A program made the position numbers and the translations under genes. Shown piece after piece: positions 1-5,924 of a DNA stretch of 8,604 bases (its first letter is position 1; the number at the start of each line of letters is the position of its first letter). Under the pieces are notes generated by a model. The model was not told where the DNA came from. It ran no database searches and worked only from the letters and a program-made list of their open reading frames with translations. This DNA comes from JBBRWV01 sp038248985. GTDB taxonomy: Bacteria > Planctomycetota > Phycisphaerae > WQYP01. The stretch covers positions 1 through 8,604 of the forward strand of contig JBBRWV010000142.1 in the NCBI GenBank assembly GCA_038248985.1, given 5' to 3'.

Positions 1-1
1 C

Positions 2-421
2 CCCACACCCCTCGAAAAAAGCCTCGCCGTCCAAGCCTTGGAGCTCGAACAACTCAAGCGCGACGTCGCCCGTCTCGCCGCCGCCCAGCAGGCGCTCAGC
101 GCCCAGTCTTACGTTGCAACCTACGGCCAGCCAACAACTTACGGCACCACCGGCAGTCTCCCCCCCGACCTCTCCCTCGCCTCCCAAAACTACAACCTCC
201 CCTACAACTACAGCTACCCCTCCGCCAGTTACCCCTACTACTCCGTCTATAACTACAGCAGCTACCCATACTTAGGTGGCGGCGGCGTCTACTTCCGCGC
301 CCGCCTCATCCGCACCCCATCCGGCTCTCTCGGCACCTTCACCCCCGGCCCCCAAATGTCGCCCGGCAGCATCAACTACTCCGCCCTCAGCACCACCCGC
401 ATCAACATCCCCCGCCGCTAA
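2..421 (+). CDS. Partial CDS: coiled-coil and tyrosine-rich protein of unknown function (C-terminal part)
   Basis: The reading frame is open to the left edge of the window, so the true start lies upstream; the TTG at 38 is probably internal. The visible part has about 139 codons. It opens with a short charged Leu/Ala-rich helix (LEKSLAVQALELEQLKRD and on to about base 100) that looks like the end of a coiled coil. Next is a Gln/Thr/Gly/Ser linker, then a segment at bases 185-271 with 11 tyrosines in 29 residues, arranged as NY, PY and SY steps. A GGGG turn and a Ser/Pro-rich tail ending in NIPRR follow. Codons end mostly in C, as in the other + genes, which supports real coding. I do not recognise the family. 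A coiled coil followed by a Tyr/Pro/Ser-rich tail is typical of exported or surface structural proteins, but the N-terminus that would show a signal peptide is missing. Confidence 0.7.
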   Translation, partial: PTPLEKSLAVQALELEQLKRDVARLAAAQQALSAQSYVATYGQPTTYGTTGSLPPDLSLASQNYNLPYNYSYPSASYPYYSVYNYSSYPYLGGGGVYFRARLIRTPSGSLGTFTPGPQMSPGSINYSALSTTRINIPRR

Positions 422-646
422 CCACTTATCCCGCAAGGGTTAACAACATCAAAACCAGCAGCACCGGATAGCACAGCCCATCAAACAGCGCCATCCCCAC
501 CGCCGACCTCCACCCGTAACCCCTACCTCCAGCAACAATTGTGTCGTCATTGCGAATTCGCTCGCCTATTTTCCCCCAGAAATTACCAGCCCCCACCCCC
601 TTTTCTTCCCTCCCTCCACCCATTAAGCTCTCCCTGCTAAATCGAT

Positions 647-651
647 AGGAG
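647..651 (+). promoter_or_regulatory. Ribosome-binding site of the dTDP-glucose 4,6-dehydratase gene
   Basis: AGGAG lies 7 nt before the ATG at 659. It fixes that ATG as the start and supports translation independent of the upstream gene, which ends 237 bp away. The upstream gap (422-658) is rich in C and T runs. I see no convincing -35/-10 pair in it. Confidence 0.8.
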
Positions 652-658
652 AACTAGC

Positions 659-1738
659 ATGGCCGATCAATCCCTCACCCACAGCCTCGAACACGGTACT
701 TGGCTCGTCACCGGCGGCTGCGGTTTCATTGGCTCCAACTTCATCAAGCAAGCCCTCGAAAAACTTCCCCACCTCAAAATCGTCAACCTCGACGCCCTTT
801 CCTACGCCGCCAGCCCCGAACGTCTCGCCTCCCTCGAAAAAAATCCCCGCTACTCCTTCGTCAAAGCCAACATCGCCCATCCCGAGGAAGTCAAAACTGC
901 CTTCGCCGCCTGCGCCCAAGTAGGGGGGGGCGAGGGTCCCACCGCCGTCATCAACTTCGCCGCAGAATCCCACGTCGACCGCTCCCTTTTCACCGGCGTC
1001 CCCTTTGTGATGGCCAACACCCTGGGCGTCCAAGTCCTGCTCGAAGCCTCCCGCCCGCTCGTCCAAAAAGGCTCCCTGAAACGCTTCCTGCAAGTCTCCA
1101 CCGATGAAGTCTACGGCGATGTCGAATTCCCCCACAAATCCATCGAAACCGATCCCATCCACACCTCTTCCCCGTACTCCGCGAGCAAAGCCGGCGGCGA
1201 ACTTCTCGTCCACGCCTTCATCCGCTCCTTCCACTTCCCCGCCATTATCACGCGCTGTTCCAACAACTACGGACCCTGGCACTGGCCGGAAAAAATGATC
1301 CCGCTCTTCATCATGCGCCTCCTCGAAGGCAAAAAAGTCCCCGTCTACGGCGACGGCCTCCAACGCCGCGACTGGATTCATGTCGACGACCACGCCTCGG
1401 GCATCCTCGCCGCACTGCTCTGCGGCAAGGACGGCGAAATCTACAACTTCGACGGCGAAATCGAAATCGACAACCTTGCCCTTACTAAAAAACTTCTCGC
1501 TCTCGCCGGCCGCGATGAGTCGTATATCGAATACGTCAAAGACCGCCCCGGCCACGACCGCCGCTATGCTCTTGATTCCGCCAAGGCTCAGCGCGAGCTG
1601 GGCTGGAAACAGCAATGGACTCTCGACGCCGGCCTGCAGGACACGTTCAACTGGTACGTCCAAAACAAATCATGGCTTGCCAAAGTCCTCGACGAAAATT
1701 ACCAAAAATACTACCAGCAACAATACGAAGTCCGCTAA
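659..1738 (+). CDS. rfbB: dTDP-glucose 4,6-dehydratase (RmlB/RfbB)
   Basis: Extended short-chain dehydrogenase of 359 aa, close to the usual length of about 350. In this family the enzyme uses bound NAD+ to convert dTDP-glucose to dTDP-4-keto-6-deoxyglucose in the cytoplasm, the committed step towards dTDP-rhamnose and other deoxysugars for surface glycans. Visible motifs are the Rossmann loop GGCGFIG (residues 19-25), AAESHVDRS (101-109), the catalytic STDEVYGD with T148-D149-E150, the Y173-SAS-K177 pair, NNYGP (202-206), RDWIHVDDH (237-245) and RPGHDRRYA (296-304). Together these are diagnostic of RmlB rather than a general epimerase. Two oddities: a glycine-rich insertion VGGGEG (about 88-93) encoded across a G8 tract, and YNFDG (262-266) where the family usually has YNIGG. 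No rfbA, rfbC or rfbD lies in the window, so the gene stands apart from a standard rhamnose operon here. Start set by the AGGAG at 647-651. Confidence 0.95.
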   Translation: MADQSLTHSLEHGTWLVTGGCGFIGSNFIKQALEKLPHLKIVNLDALSYAASPERLASLEKNPRYSFVKANIAHPEEVKTAFAACAQVGGGEGPTAVINFAAESHVDRSLFTGVPFVMANTLGVQVLLEASRPLVQKGSLKRFLQVSTDEVYGDVEFPHKSIETDPIHTSSPYSASKAGGELLVHAFIRSFHFPAIITRCSNNYGPWHWPEKMIPLFIMRLLEGKKVPVYGDGLQRRDWIHVDDHASGILAALLCGKDGEIYNFDGEIEIDNLALTKKLLALAGRDESYIEYVKDRPGHDRRYALDSAKAQRELGWKQQWTLDAGLQDTFNWYVQNKSWLAKVLDENYQKYYQQQYEVR

Positions 1739-1770
1739 ACCCATGGCGTCTCCCACCCCGCAAAAATAAA

Positions 1771-1812
1771 AAAACCGCGATCGCCGGAACTTCTCCAAAC
1801 GATCGCGGTTTT
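1771..1812. terminator. Bidirectional rho-independent terminator
   Basis: A perfect 13-bp inverted repeat, AAAACCGCGATCG (1771-1783) and CGATCGCGGTTTT (1800-1812), encloses a 16-nt loop. It lies between two convergent genes. On the + strand the stem ends in TTTT. On the - strand it runs into a longer T tract (complement of the A7 at 1768-1774 and the further A run at 1762-1766). It can therefore end both the dehydratase transcript and, more strongly, the lipoprotein transcript. Confidence 0.9.
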
Positions 1813-1832
1813 ATGTTTTCCATGCTTCGATA

Positions 1833-2615
1833 TTACTTCGACGGTGTCTCTGTGTTTTCCTGTTTCGCCGCTTCATCCTTCTTCAAAAACTCATACTCAA
1901 ATCGATACTCGCCGGTAGTTGGCGCCGGTATGACCGCCCCCGTCGCGGGCAGGTACCCGAAGTAATTCGCATCCTGACCGAGCCGCTGCGGGCTGGTCTG
2001 GCTCCACGGGCATTGCAGAACCATCAATACCGGCAACGCCGCCGTATTCAGGTAGAACCACGGCACTTCGATCACCGCGGCGCCTGCCGCATATCCCGGC
2101 CCCTGCTTAGCGCCGTACCCTGCTGCGTCCGCCCCATTTACATAATATGTCGGGTTTCCTTGAACTCCGCTGGTCAGGTAGTTGGTCTGGGTATCCGGCC
2201 ACGGACGATGATTGTAGTCCGCCAGCGGCAACACCTCACCCCAGCTATGGTCGACGGCCATGCCCGTGCCCGCCACCGGCGTAAACCCCGGCGTCGAAGT
2301 CGTTCCCGGCTTTACCGCCAAGTGGGGCAACAGACCGCTGTATCTCTTTCCATACATGTCAGTCAGGAAGGTCACCGACCTATCGCCCTTCGGCAGGGCA
2401 TTGCTCTGACCGGGGAATTCTCTTCCGCCCGTCGGCAAATCGCGCTTCGGATTTTCCAGCACGCGCTTCTCCGCGTTCTCCCGGCTCCGTTCCTGATCCG
2501 CCGGTACCGCCACCCGCGGACGCCGCGGCAGCGAATCGTCCACCTGACATCCCATCATCGCCACACACCCCGACCCGGCAACCGTCAACATCAGCACATT
2601 CGTCAAAATTTTCAT
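1833..2615 (-). CDS. Putative lipoprotein of unknown function
   Basis: 260 aa when started at the ATG at 2615. A second ATG six bases upstream (2621) is only 2 nt from the AGGAG, whereas 2615 is 8 nt away, so 2615 is preferred. The N-terminus is a short signal sequence with two candidate lipidation cysteines, C17 (GSGC) and C23 (MMGC); neither preceding residue set is a textbook lipobox, so lipidation is likely but not certain. Next is a charged, proline-rich linker (about 26-80). A region rich in Gly, Tyr and Trp follows, with a hydrophobic patch EVPWFYLNTAALPVLMVLQC (183-202). The end is a charged tail rich in Lys and Glu. I recognise no family. Codons end mainly in G, as in the other - strand genes, which supports real coding. 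The gene is monocistronic: its own promoter upstream, a strong terminator downstream. Expected location is the cell envelope. Confidence 0.8.
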   Translation of the reverse strand: MKILTNVLMLTVAGSGCVAMMGCQVDDSLPRRPRVAVPADQERSRENAEKRVLENPKRDLPTGGREFPGQSNALPKGDRSVTFLTDMYGKRYSGLLPHLAVKPGTTSTPGFTPVAGTGMAVDHSWGEVLPLADYNHRPWPDTQTNYLTSGVQGNPTYYVNGADAAGYGAKQGPGYAAGAAVIEVPWFYLNTAALPVLMVLQCPWSQTSPQRLGQDANYFGYLPATGAVIPAPTTGEYRFEYEFLKKDEAAKQENTETPSK

Positions 2616-2623
2616 GCACATTA

Positions 2624-2628
2624 CTCCT
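2624..2628 (-). promoter_or_regulatory. Ribosome-binding site that decides the lipoprotein start
   Basis: On the - strand AGGAG lies 8 nt before the ATG at 2615 but only 2 nt before the ATG at 2621. This makes the shorter protein (first residues MKILTNV) the likely product. Confidence 0.75.
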
Positions 2629-2647
2629 CAAGAAAAATACCCTGTAT

Positions 2648-2676
2648 ATTCTAGATCGACATACCCGCCTTGACCA
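2648..2676 (-). promoter_or_regulatory. Candidate sigma70-type promoter of the lipoprotein gene
   Basis: Read on the - strand, TGGTCA (2671-2676) is followed after 17 nt by TAGAAT (2648-2653). They match the -35 consensus at 4 of 6 positions and the -10 at 5 of 6. The predicted transcript would start near 2641, giving a 5' leader of about 26 nt with the AGGAG. Not experimentally supported. Confidence 0.5.
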
Positions 2677-2700
2677 CCCAAGTCATTTCTTCGCTACACT
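2670..2700 (+). promoter_or_regulatory. Candidate promoter of the beta-helix gene
   Basis: TTGACC (2670-2675, 5 of 6 matches to -35) is followed after 19 nt by TACACT (2695-2700, 4 of 6 matches to -10). The spacer is longer than the ideal 17, so this is tentative. The -35 occupies the same bases as the -35 of the divergent lipoprotein promoter. Confidence 0.35.
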
Positions 2701-2738
2701 ATCAATTCGGTAGGGGGGTAATAATCTCGGAATTTTTC

Positions 2739-2744
2739 AAGGAG
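2739..2744 (+). promoter_or_regulatory. Ribosome-binding site of the beta-helix gene
   Basis: AAGGAG sits 7 nt before the ATG at 2752. This selects that start, and with it the N-terminal signal peptide. Confidence 0.8.
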
Positions 2745-2751
2745 CAATCTC

Positions 2752-4002
2752 ATGTCGAAACCCCGCAGCCTCTCCCTTCTCGCCCTTCTCTGCGCCTTCA
2801 CACTTCCCGCCCATGCCGCCACCCTCCACGTTGGCGAGTCACAGTCCTTCGCCCGCATCGGTGACGCCCTCGCCAAGGCCTCCGCCGGCGATGAGATCGT
2901 CGTTCACCCTCTCAAAGACCACGCCGCTTATAAGCAGGAAGCCCTGCTCGTCCACACGTCCAAACTCACCATCCGCGCCGCCGATCCCAAAACATTAATC
3001 AAGATCGACGGCACAGGATTCAATTACTCCGGCAAGGGCAAAATCCCCCGCGCCATCTTCCAGTTTGACCCCGGTGCCGACGGCTGCACCCTCGAAGGTT
3101 TCGAACTTGCCAATGCCCGCAATGATTCGTTCAACGGCGCGGGCGTGCGCATCAATCAGGCCAACGACATCACCATCCGTCGCTGCACCATCCAGAAAAA
3201 CGACATGGGCATCATGAGCAACGGCGAACTTGGTAAATCCACTGGTGCGCGCCAGCTTATCGAAGCTTGCACGATCATCGACAACGGCTCCGACAAAGAA
3301 CCTGGATACAACCACAATCTCTACCTCGGCGGTACGTCCGTCACCGTGCGCGCCTGCGAAATCGCCCGCTCCACCACTGGCCACAATCTCAAATCCCGCG
3401 CCCACCTCAACTGGATCGAATACAACTTTATCCACGACTCGGCCAACCGCGAACTCGACCTGGTCGATGCCAAAGGCAACACCGATGCGGAAAACAGCCA
3501 CGCTATTCTGATCGGAAATTTCATCGTCAAGGCTCCCAAAACGAACGGCAACAAAACCGTCATTCACTTCGGCCAGGATGGCAAAAACGACCACACCGGC
3601 ACGCTCTTCCTCGTCCATAACACCATCATCACGCCTTACGTCAGCCCAGTGGTCGACCTCTCCGCGCCCGGCACCTCCGTGATCCTTTTCAACAATCGCA
3701 TCGATGACGCGAACGCCAAAGGGGCCGGCGTAATCGTCAACGCGCGCAATGACGCCCTTCTCACCAACGCTCGCGGCGAAGGCAACTTCTTCACCACCGC
3801 ATTCACCGCAAAGTTGCCCGCGACGATCAAGGCAGGCCCTCTCATCGAGTGGGCCAAAATAGAACTCCCCTTCCCCGCCGCCGCCCAGCCCGCCAAACGC
3901 CCCGCGCTTCTCGAATTCCTCGCCCACGGCAAACTCGAAGAACGCAAAACCCCCACGCAGGGTGCTGGCCGTGGCGAAAACATTCTGCCGGCCAAAAAGT
4001 GA
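2752..4002 (+). CDS. Secreted right-handed parallel beta-helix (pectate-lyase-like) protein
   Basis: 416 aa. Residues 1-22 form a Sec signal peptide: basic start (K3, R5), hydrophobic core SLLALLCAF, and an AHA cleavage site before A23. The mature protein starts like many beta-helix proteins (a SFARIGDALAKASAGDEIVV segment at about 32-51, the usual first turn). It continues with beta-helix coils such as CTLEGFELANA, GAGVRINQANDITIRRCTI and VTVRACEI, each with the short strand-turn periodicity of PbH1 repeats. A cluster of conserved-looking polar residues follows: NHNLYLGG (187-194), TGHNLKSRA (209-217) and ANRELDLVDAKG (231-242). I associate the HNLY...GHxxKSRA pattern with a group of uncharacterised beta-helix proteins. 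The fold is shared by polysaccharide lyases and glycoside hydrolases, so an extracytoplasmic glycan substrate is plausible, but no catalytic activity can be assigned. The C-terminus (about 372-416) is Ala/Pro/Lys-rich and probably unstructured. Confidence 0.9.
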   Translation: MSKPRSLSLLALLCAFTLPAHAATLHVGESQSFARIGDALAKASAGDEIVVHPLKDHAAYKQEALLVHTSKLTIRAADPKTLIKIDGTGFNYSGKGKIPRAIFQFDPGADGCTLEGFELANARNDSFNGAGVRINQANDITIRRCTIQKNDMGIMSNGELGKSTGARQLIEACTIIDNGSDKEPGYNHNLYLGGTSVTVRACEIARSTTGHNLKSRAHLNWIEYNFIHDSANRELDLVDAKGNTDAENSHAILIGNFIVKAPKTNGNKTVIHFGQDGKNDHTGTLFLVHNTIITPYVSPVVDLSAPGTSVILFNNRIDDANAKGAGVIVNARNDALLTNARGEGNFFTTAFTAKLPATIKAGPLIEWAKIELPFPAAAQPAKRPALLEFLAHGKLEERKTPTQGAGRGENILPAKK

Positions 4003-4008
4003 CGCGCC

Positions 4009-4046
4009 AAAAAAAGCGGGACGACTCATTCCCGAGCCGTCCCGCT
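4009..4046. terminator. Rho-independent terminator between convergent genes
   Basis: AGCGGGACGACTC (4015-4027) pairs with GAGCCGTCCCGCT (4034-4046) around a 6-nt loop, 12 of 13 positions matching. It is preceded by A7 (4009-4015), which becomes a T tract after the stem on the - strand. It is therefore a typical terminator for the fucose-isomerase-like gene. On the + strand there is no T run, so its effect on the beta-helix transcript is less certain. Confidence 0.85.
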
Positions 4047-4069
4047 GCATATCAATCAAAAACGACCGT

Positions 4070-5770
4070 TCACACCTTCCCACACACGGCAACCTGCAGG
4101 CCCAGCGCCGCAAATGCCGCCGCCTTCGCCGCCAACCCCTTCACGGCATCCGCCTTGCTCGGAACATACACCAGGTGAATGTGGTTCGCCTTGTGCCGCG
4201 CCATCATCTGATCGCGCGACACGCCGTGCGTCACGGCGTGCATGATCGGCCACTGGCTCGTGGTCAAATTCCACCGGTCCTGCGTCTCGGCGATCGGCAG
4301 TTCCACTACCTCGGCGATTCCCAGATCCAGCTTCAACTTCCCGCCCTCAATAAAAACGCGCGACCACACCGTCCACCCTGGCTTGCTGATCCCTTTCAGC
4401 GTTCCACCGCCCAGCCGGAAATACATCCCCGGCTGACGTTCCGATGAAGCGCCCGCCCAGCCGCCCGTGAAGTGCGCCGGCGGCGCACTGCCCGAAATTT
4501 CAAACACCCATACGTAGTCATCCACGCCTTCCTTGCCGTTGGCGTACTTGCCCGGCCCCGTGTAGTGACGGCCCCAACGCAAATCATGCAGCGTGTTTTC
4601 CGGGGCATACCCCAGCTTCCGCCACAGCTTGTACGTCACCAGGCCATCCAACGCGGCACACTCGTCCACTTCGTTAAAGTGCGGCAATGCCTCGCCCTTG
4701 TACAGCTCCCGGCCATCGTCCCCAAACACTGGCGGCCGATCCGCATTGTTCAACGTCCCCTCCACCAAGTCGCTCGCCGGCGCCAAATCCTTCAGCCCCT
4801 GTTGATATTGAATCCCGATCGTGTCGCAGCCAAACTCATCCGCGATTCGCACGGCCGCAACATACATTTTGCATTGCTGCAAAATCTGATTCTCCGTCAG
4901 CTCGGTCGCTTCGTTGGTCCCCAGCTGGAACTTCAGCCCCTTCTGGATGTACCACTGGTAAACCTTTTTCGCATCTTCATCCGAAACGGTCTGCATCTTC
5001 GCATACAGGCTCGACTGGCTCAGCCGCTCCTTGAACACCCCGGTCGGATGCAAAAGCTCATCGGGAATAATCGCGTTGTACATCCCCATGCACCCCTCAT
5101 CAAAAATCCCCATGATCGCCTTGGTCTTCAAGAACTCCGCGGCGAACTTCTCGCCGGCCTTCAACGACCCGGCCGGCAGCTTCGCCTTCGCCAGCGGCGT
5201 CAGGTGCGACAGATCGTGTTTCACTGGCTTGCCCGCGAAGAAATTCGCCAGGCCATTCAAATACTTCTCATCCGTAAAATCATCCGACCACAATGTCGTG
5301 TACGGAATCCCCGCCTTGGTCATCGACCCATTCAAATTCAACATCCCCACCAGCCCCGGCCACGTCCCCGACCAATTTGCCACCGTCAGAATCGGCCCCT
5401 TGTGCGTAAACAGCCCATGCAGCAAATGATGCGAATACTGCCACACCGCCTCCGCCACCACCAGCAGCGCGTCCACCGGAATGCTCCGGAAAACTTCCAT
5501 CCCGTATTTCTGCGAGTCAATGAAACAGTGCCCGTTCCGATCCGTCGGATGCGCCCGCTTTACCCTGTGCCCCAGCTTCTCGATCGACGCAATGATCTGC
5601 GCCTCCATCTCCAATTGCGCCGGCGTACACTTCTGATTCGCCGCCAAACGCAAATCTCCGTTCGCCAGCAGATACACCGTTTGCGAACGTACCTTCGCCG
5701 CCTTCGGCTTGGCCTTGGTCTTGACCGCTTGGGATTTGGAAGACGACTTTACCGACAACTTACCAGCCAT
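4070..5770 (-). CDS. L-fucose isomerase-like protein
   Basis: 566 aa, close to the size of E. coli FucI (591 aa). Family enzymes are Mn2+-dependent aldose-ketose isomerases (L-fucose to L-fuculose, D-arabinose to D-ribulose). The signature metal-ligand regions can be placed by eye. DECAALDG (369-376) matches the FucI segment carrying E337, giving E370. HDLRWG (395-400) matches the segment with D361, giving D396. KANHIHLVY (527-535) near the C-terminus is the likely counterpart of H528, giving H530. Earlier there is FDEGCMGMYNAIIPDELL (223-240), a well-conserved-looking stretch. The order and spacing support an intact active site, but overall similarity is low, so the substrate may not be fucose. 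Residues 1-28 are an added basic Lys/Ala/Ser tail with 8 lysines and no acidic residue. The AGGAG at 5777-5781 lies 6 nt from the ATG. No fuculokinase, aldolase or transporter is adjacent. Confidence 0.8.
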   Translation of the reverse strand: MAGKLSVKSSSKSQAVKTKAKPKAAKVRSQTVYLLANGDLRLAANQKCTPAQLEMEAQIIASIEKLGHRVKRAHPTDRNGHCFIDSQKYGMEVFRSIPVDALLVVAEAVWQYSHHLLHGLFTHKGPILTVANWSGTWPGLVGMLNLNGSMTKAGIPYTTLWSDDFTDEKYLNGLANFFAGKPVKHDLSHLTPLAKAKLPAGSLKAGEKFAAEFLKTKAIMGIFDEGCMGMYNAIIPDELLHPTGVFKERLSQSSLYAKMQTVSDEDAKKVYQWYIQKGLKFQLGTNEATELTENQILQQCKMYVAAVRIADEFGCDTIGIQYQQGLKDLAPASDLVEGTLNNADRPPVFGDDGRELYKGEALPHFNEVDECAALDGLVTYKLWRKLGYAPENTLHDLRWGRHYTGPGKYANGKEGVDDYVWVFEISGSAPPAHFTGGWAGASSERQPGMYFRLGGGTLKGISKPGWTVWSRVFIEGGKLKLDLGIAEVVELPIAETQDRWNLTTSQWPIMHAVTHGVSRDQMMARHKANHIHLVYVPSKADAVKGLAAKAAAFAALGLQVAVCGKV

Positions 5771-5776
5771 GAGTTT

Positions 5777-5781
5777 CTCCT
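5777..5781 (-). promoter_or_regulatory. Ribosome-binding site of the fucose-isomerase-like gene
   Basis: On the - strand AGGAG precedes the ATG at 5770 by 6 nt. This confirms the start that includes the lysine-rich N-terminal tail, so the tail is not an artefact of an over-long start choice. Confidence 0.8.
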
Positions 5782-5828
5782 GCGCGCAGAAATGTTGGGC
5801 AAAAATTGAGCAACCGCCTGAACCGCGT

Positions 5829-5856
5829 AGCCTATCACGCCCCCACCCCCTGTCAA
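5829..5856 (-). promoter_or_regulatory. Candidate promoter of the fucose-isomerase-like gene
   Basis: On the - strand a perfect TTGACA (5851-5856) is followed after 16 nt by TAGGCT (5829-5834, 3 of 6 matches to -10). The spacer is unusual, carrying two G5 runs separated by a single T. The predicted transcript start is near 5822, leaving a leader of roughly 50 nt. The -35 is convincing, the -10 weak. Confidence 0.45.
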
Positions 5857-5924
5857 CGCAATCCGCTCGTACCCCCTTTTTTTTCCGCTATTCCGCCTCC
5901 TTCCCGCCGGGTACCATTACCCCC

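Noticed and set aside
426..443. Small hairpin with a GCAA tetraloop just after the tyrosine-rich gene
   Set aside because: The stem is only CCC/GGG plus TTA/TAA with a T-T mismatch, and there is no T tract. Too weak to call a terminator.
552..561. 10-bp palindrome GCGAATTCGC in the gap before the dehydratase gene
   Set aside because: Short, single occurrence, no second copy or flanking half-site to suggest an operator.
426..623. 65-aa - strand frame in the gap before the dehydratase gene, with a hydrophobic C-terminus
   Set aside because: It would read outward from just upstream of the dehydratase. I recognise no family, its codon use does not match the G-ending pattern well, and the hydrophobic end can arise by chance. 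A real small membrane protein cannot be fully excluded.
623..1663. Long antisense frame (346 aa) opposite the dTDP-glucose 4,6-dehydratase gene
   Set aside because: Shadow of a clear RmlB gene. The composition (Gly, Val, Phe, Glu, Asp) is what complementing C-ending codons gives, and no family motif is visible.
2995..4113. Long antisense frame (372 aa) opposite the beta-helix gene
   Set aside because: Shadow of a convincing secreted protein. It runs through the terminator at 4009-4046 and has no motif.
4472..5809. Long + strand frame (445 aa) opposite the fucose-isomerase-like gene
   Set aside because: Arg/Leu/Gln/His-rich shadow produced by the skewed third positions of the - gene; no domain recognised.
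5709..5924. Upstream extension of the hydrolase frame to 5709
   Set aside because: It overlaps the start of the divergent fucose-isomerase-like gene and its promoter. The lipoprotein signal starting at 5925 is a far better N-terminus.
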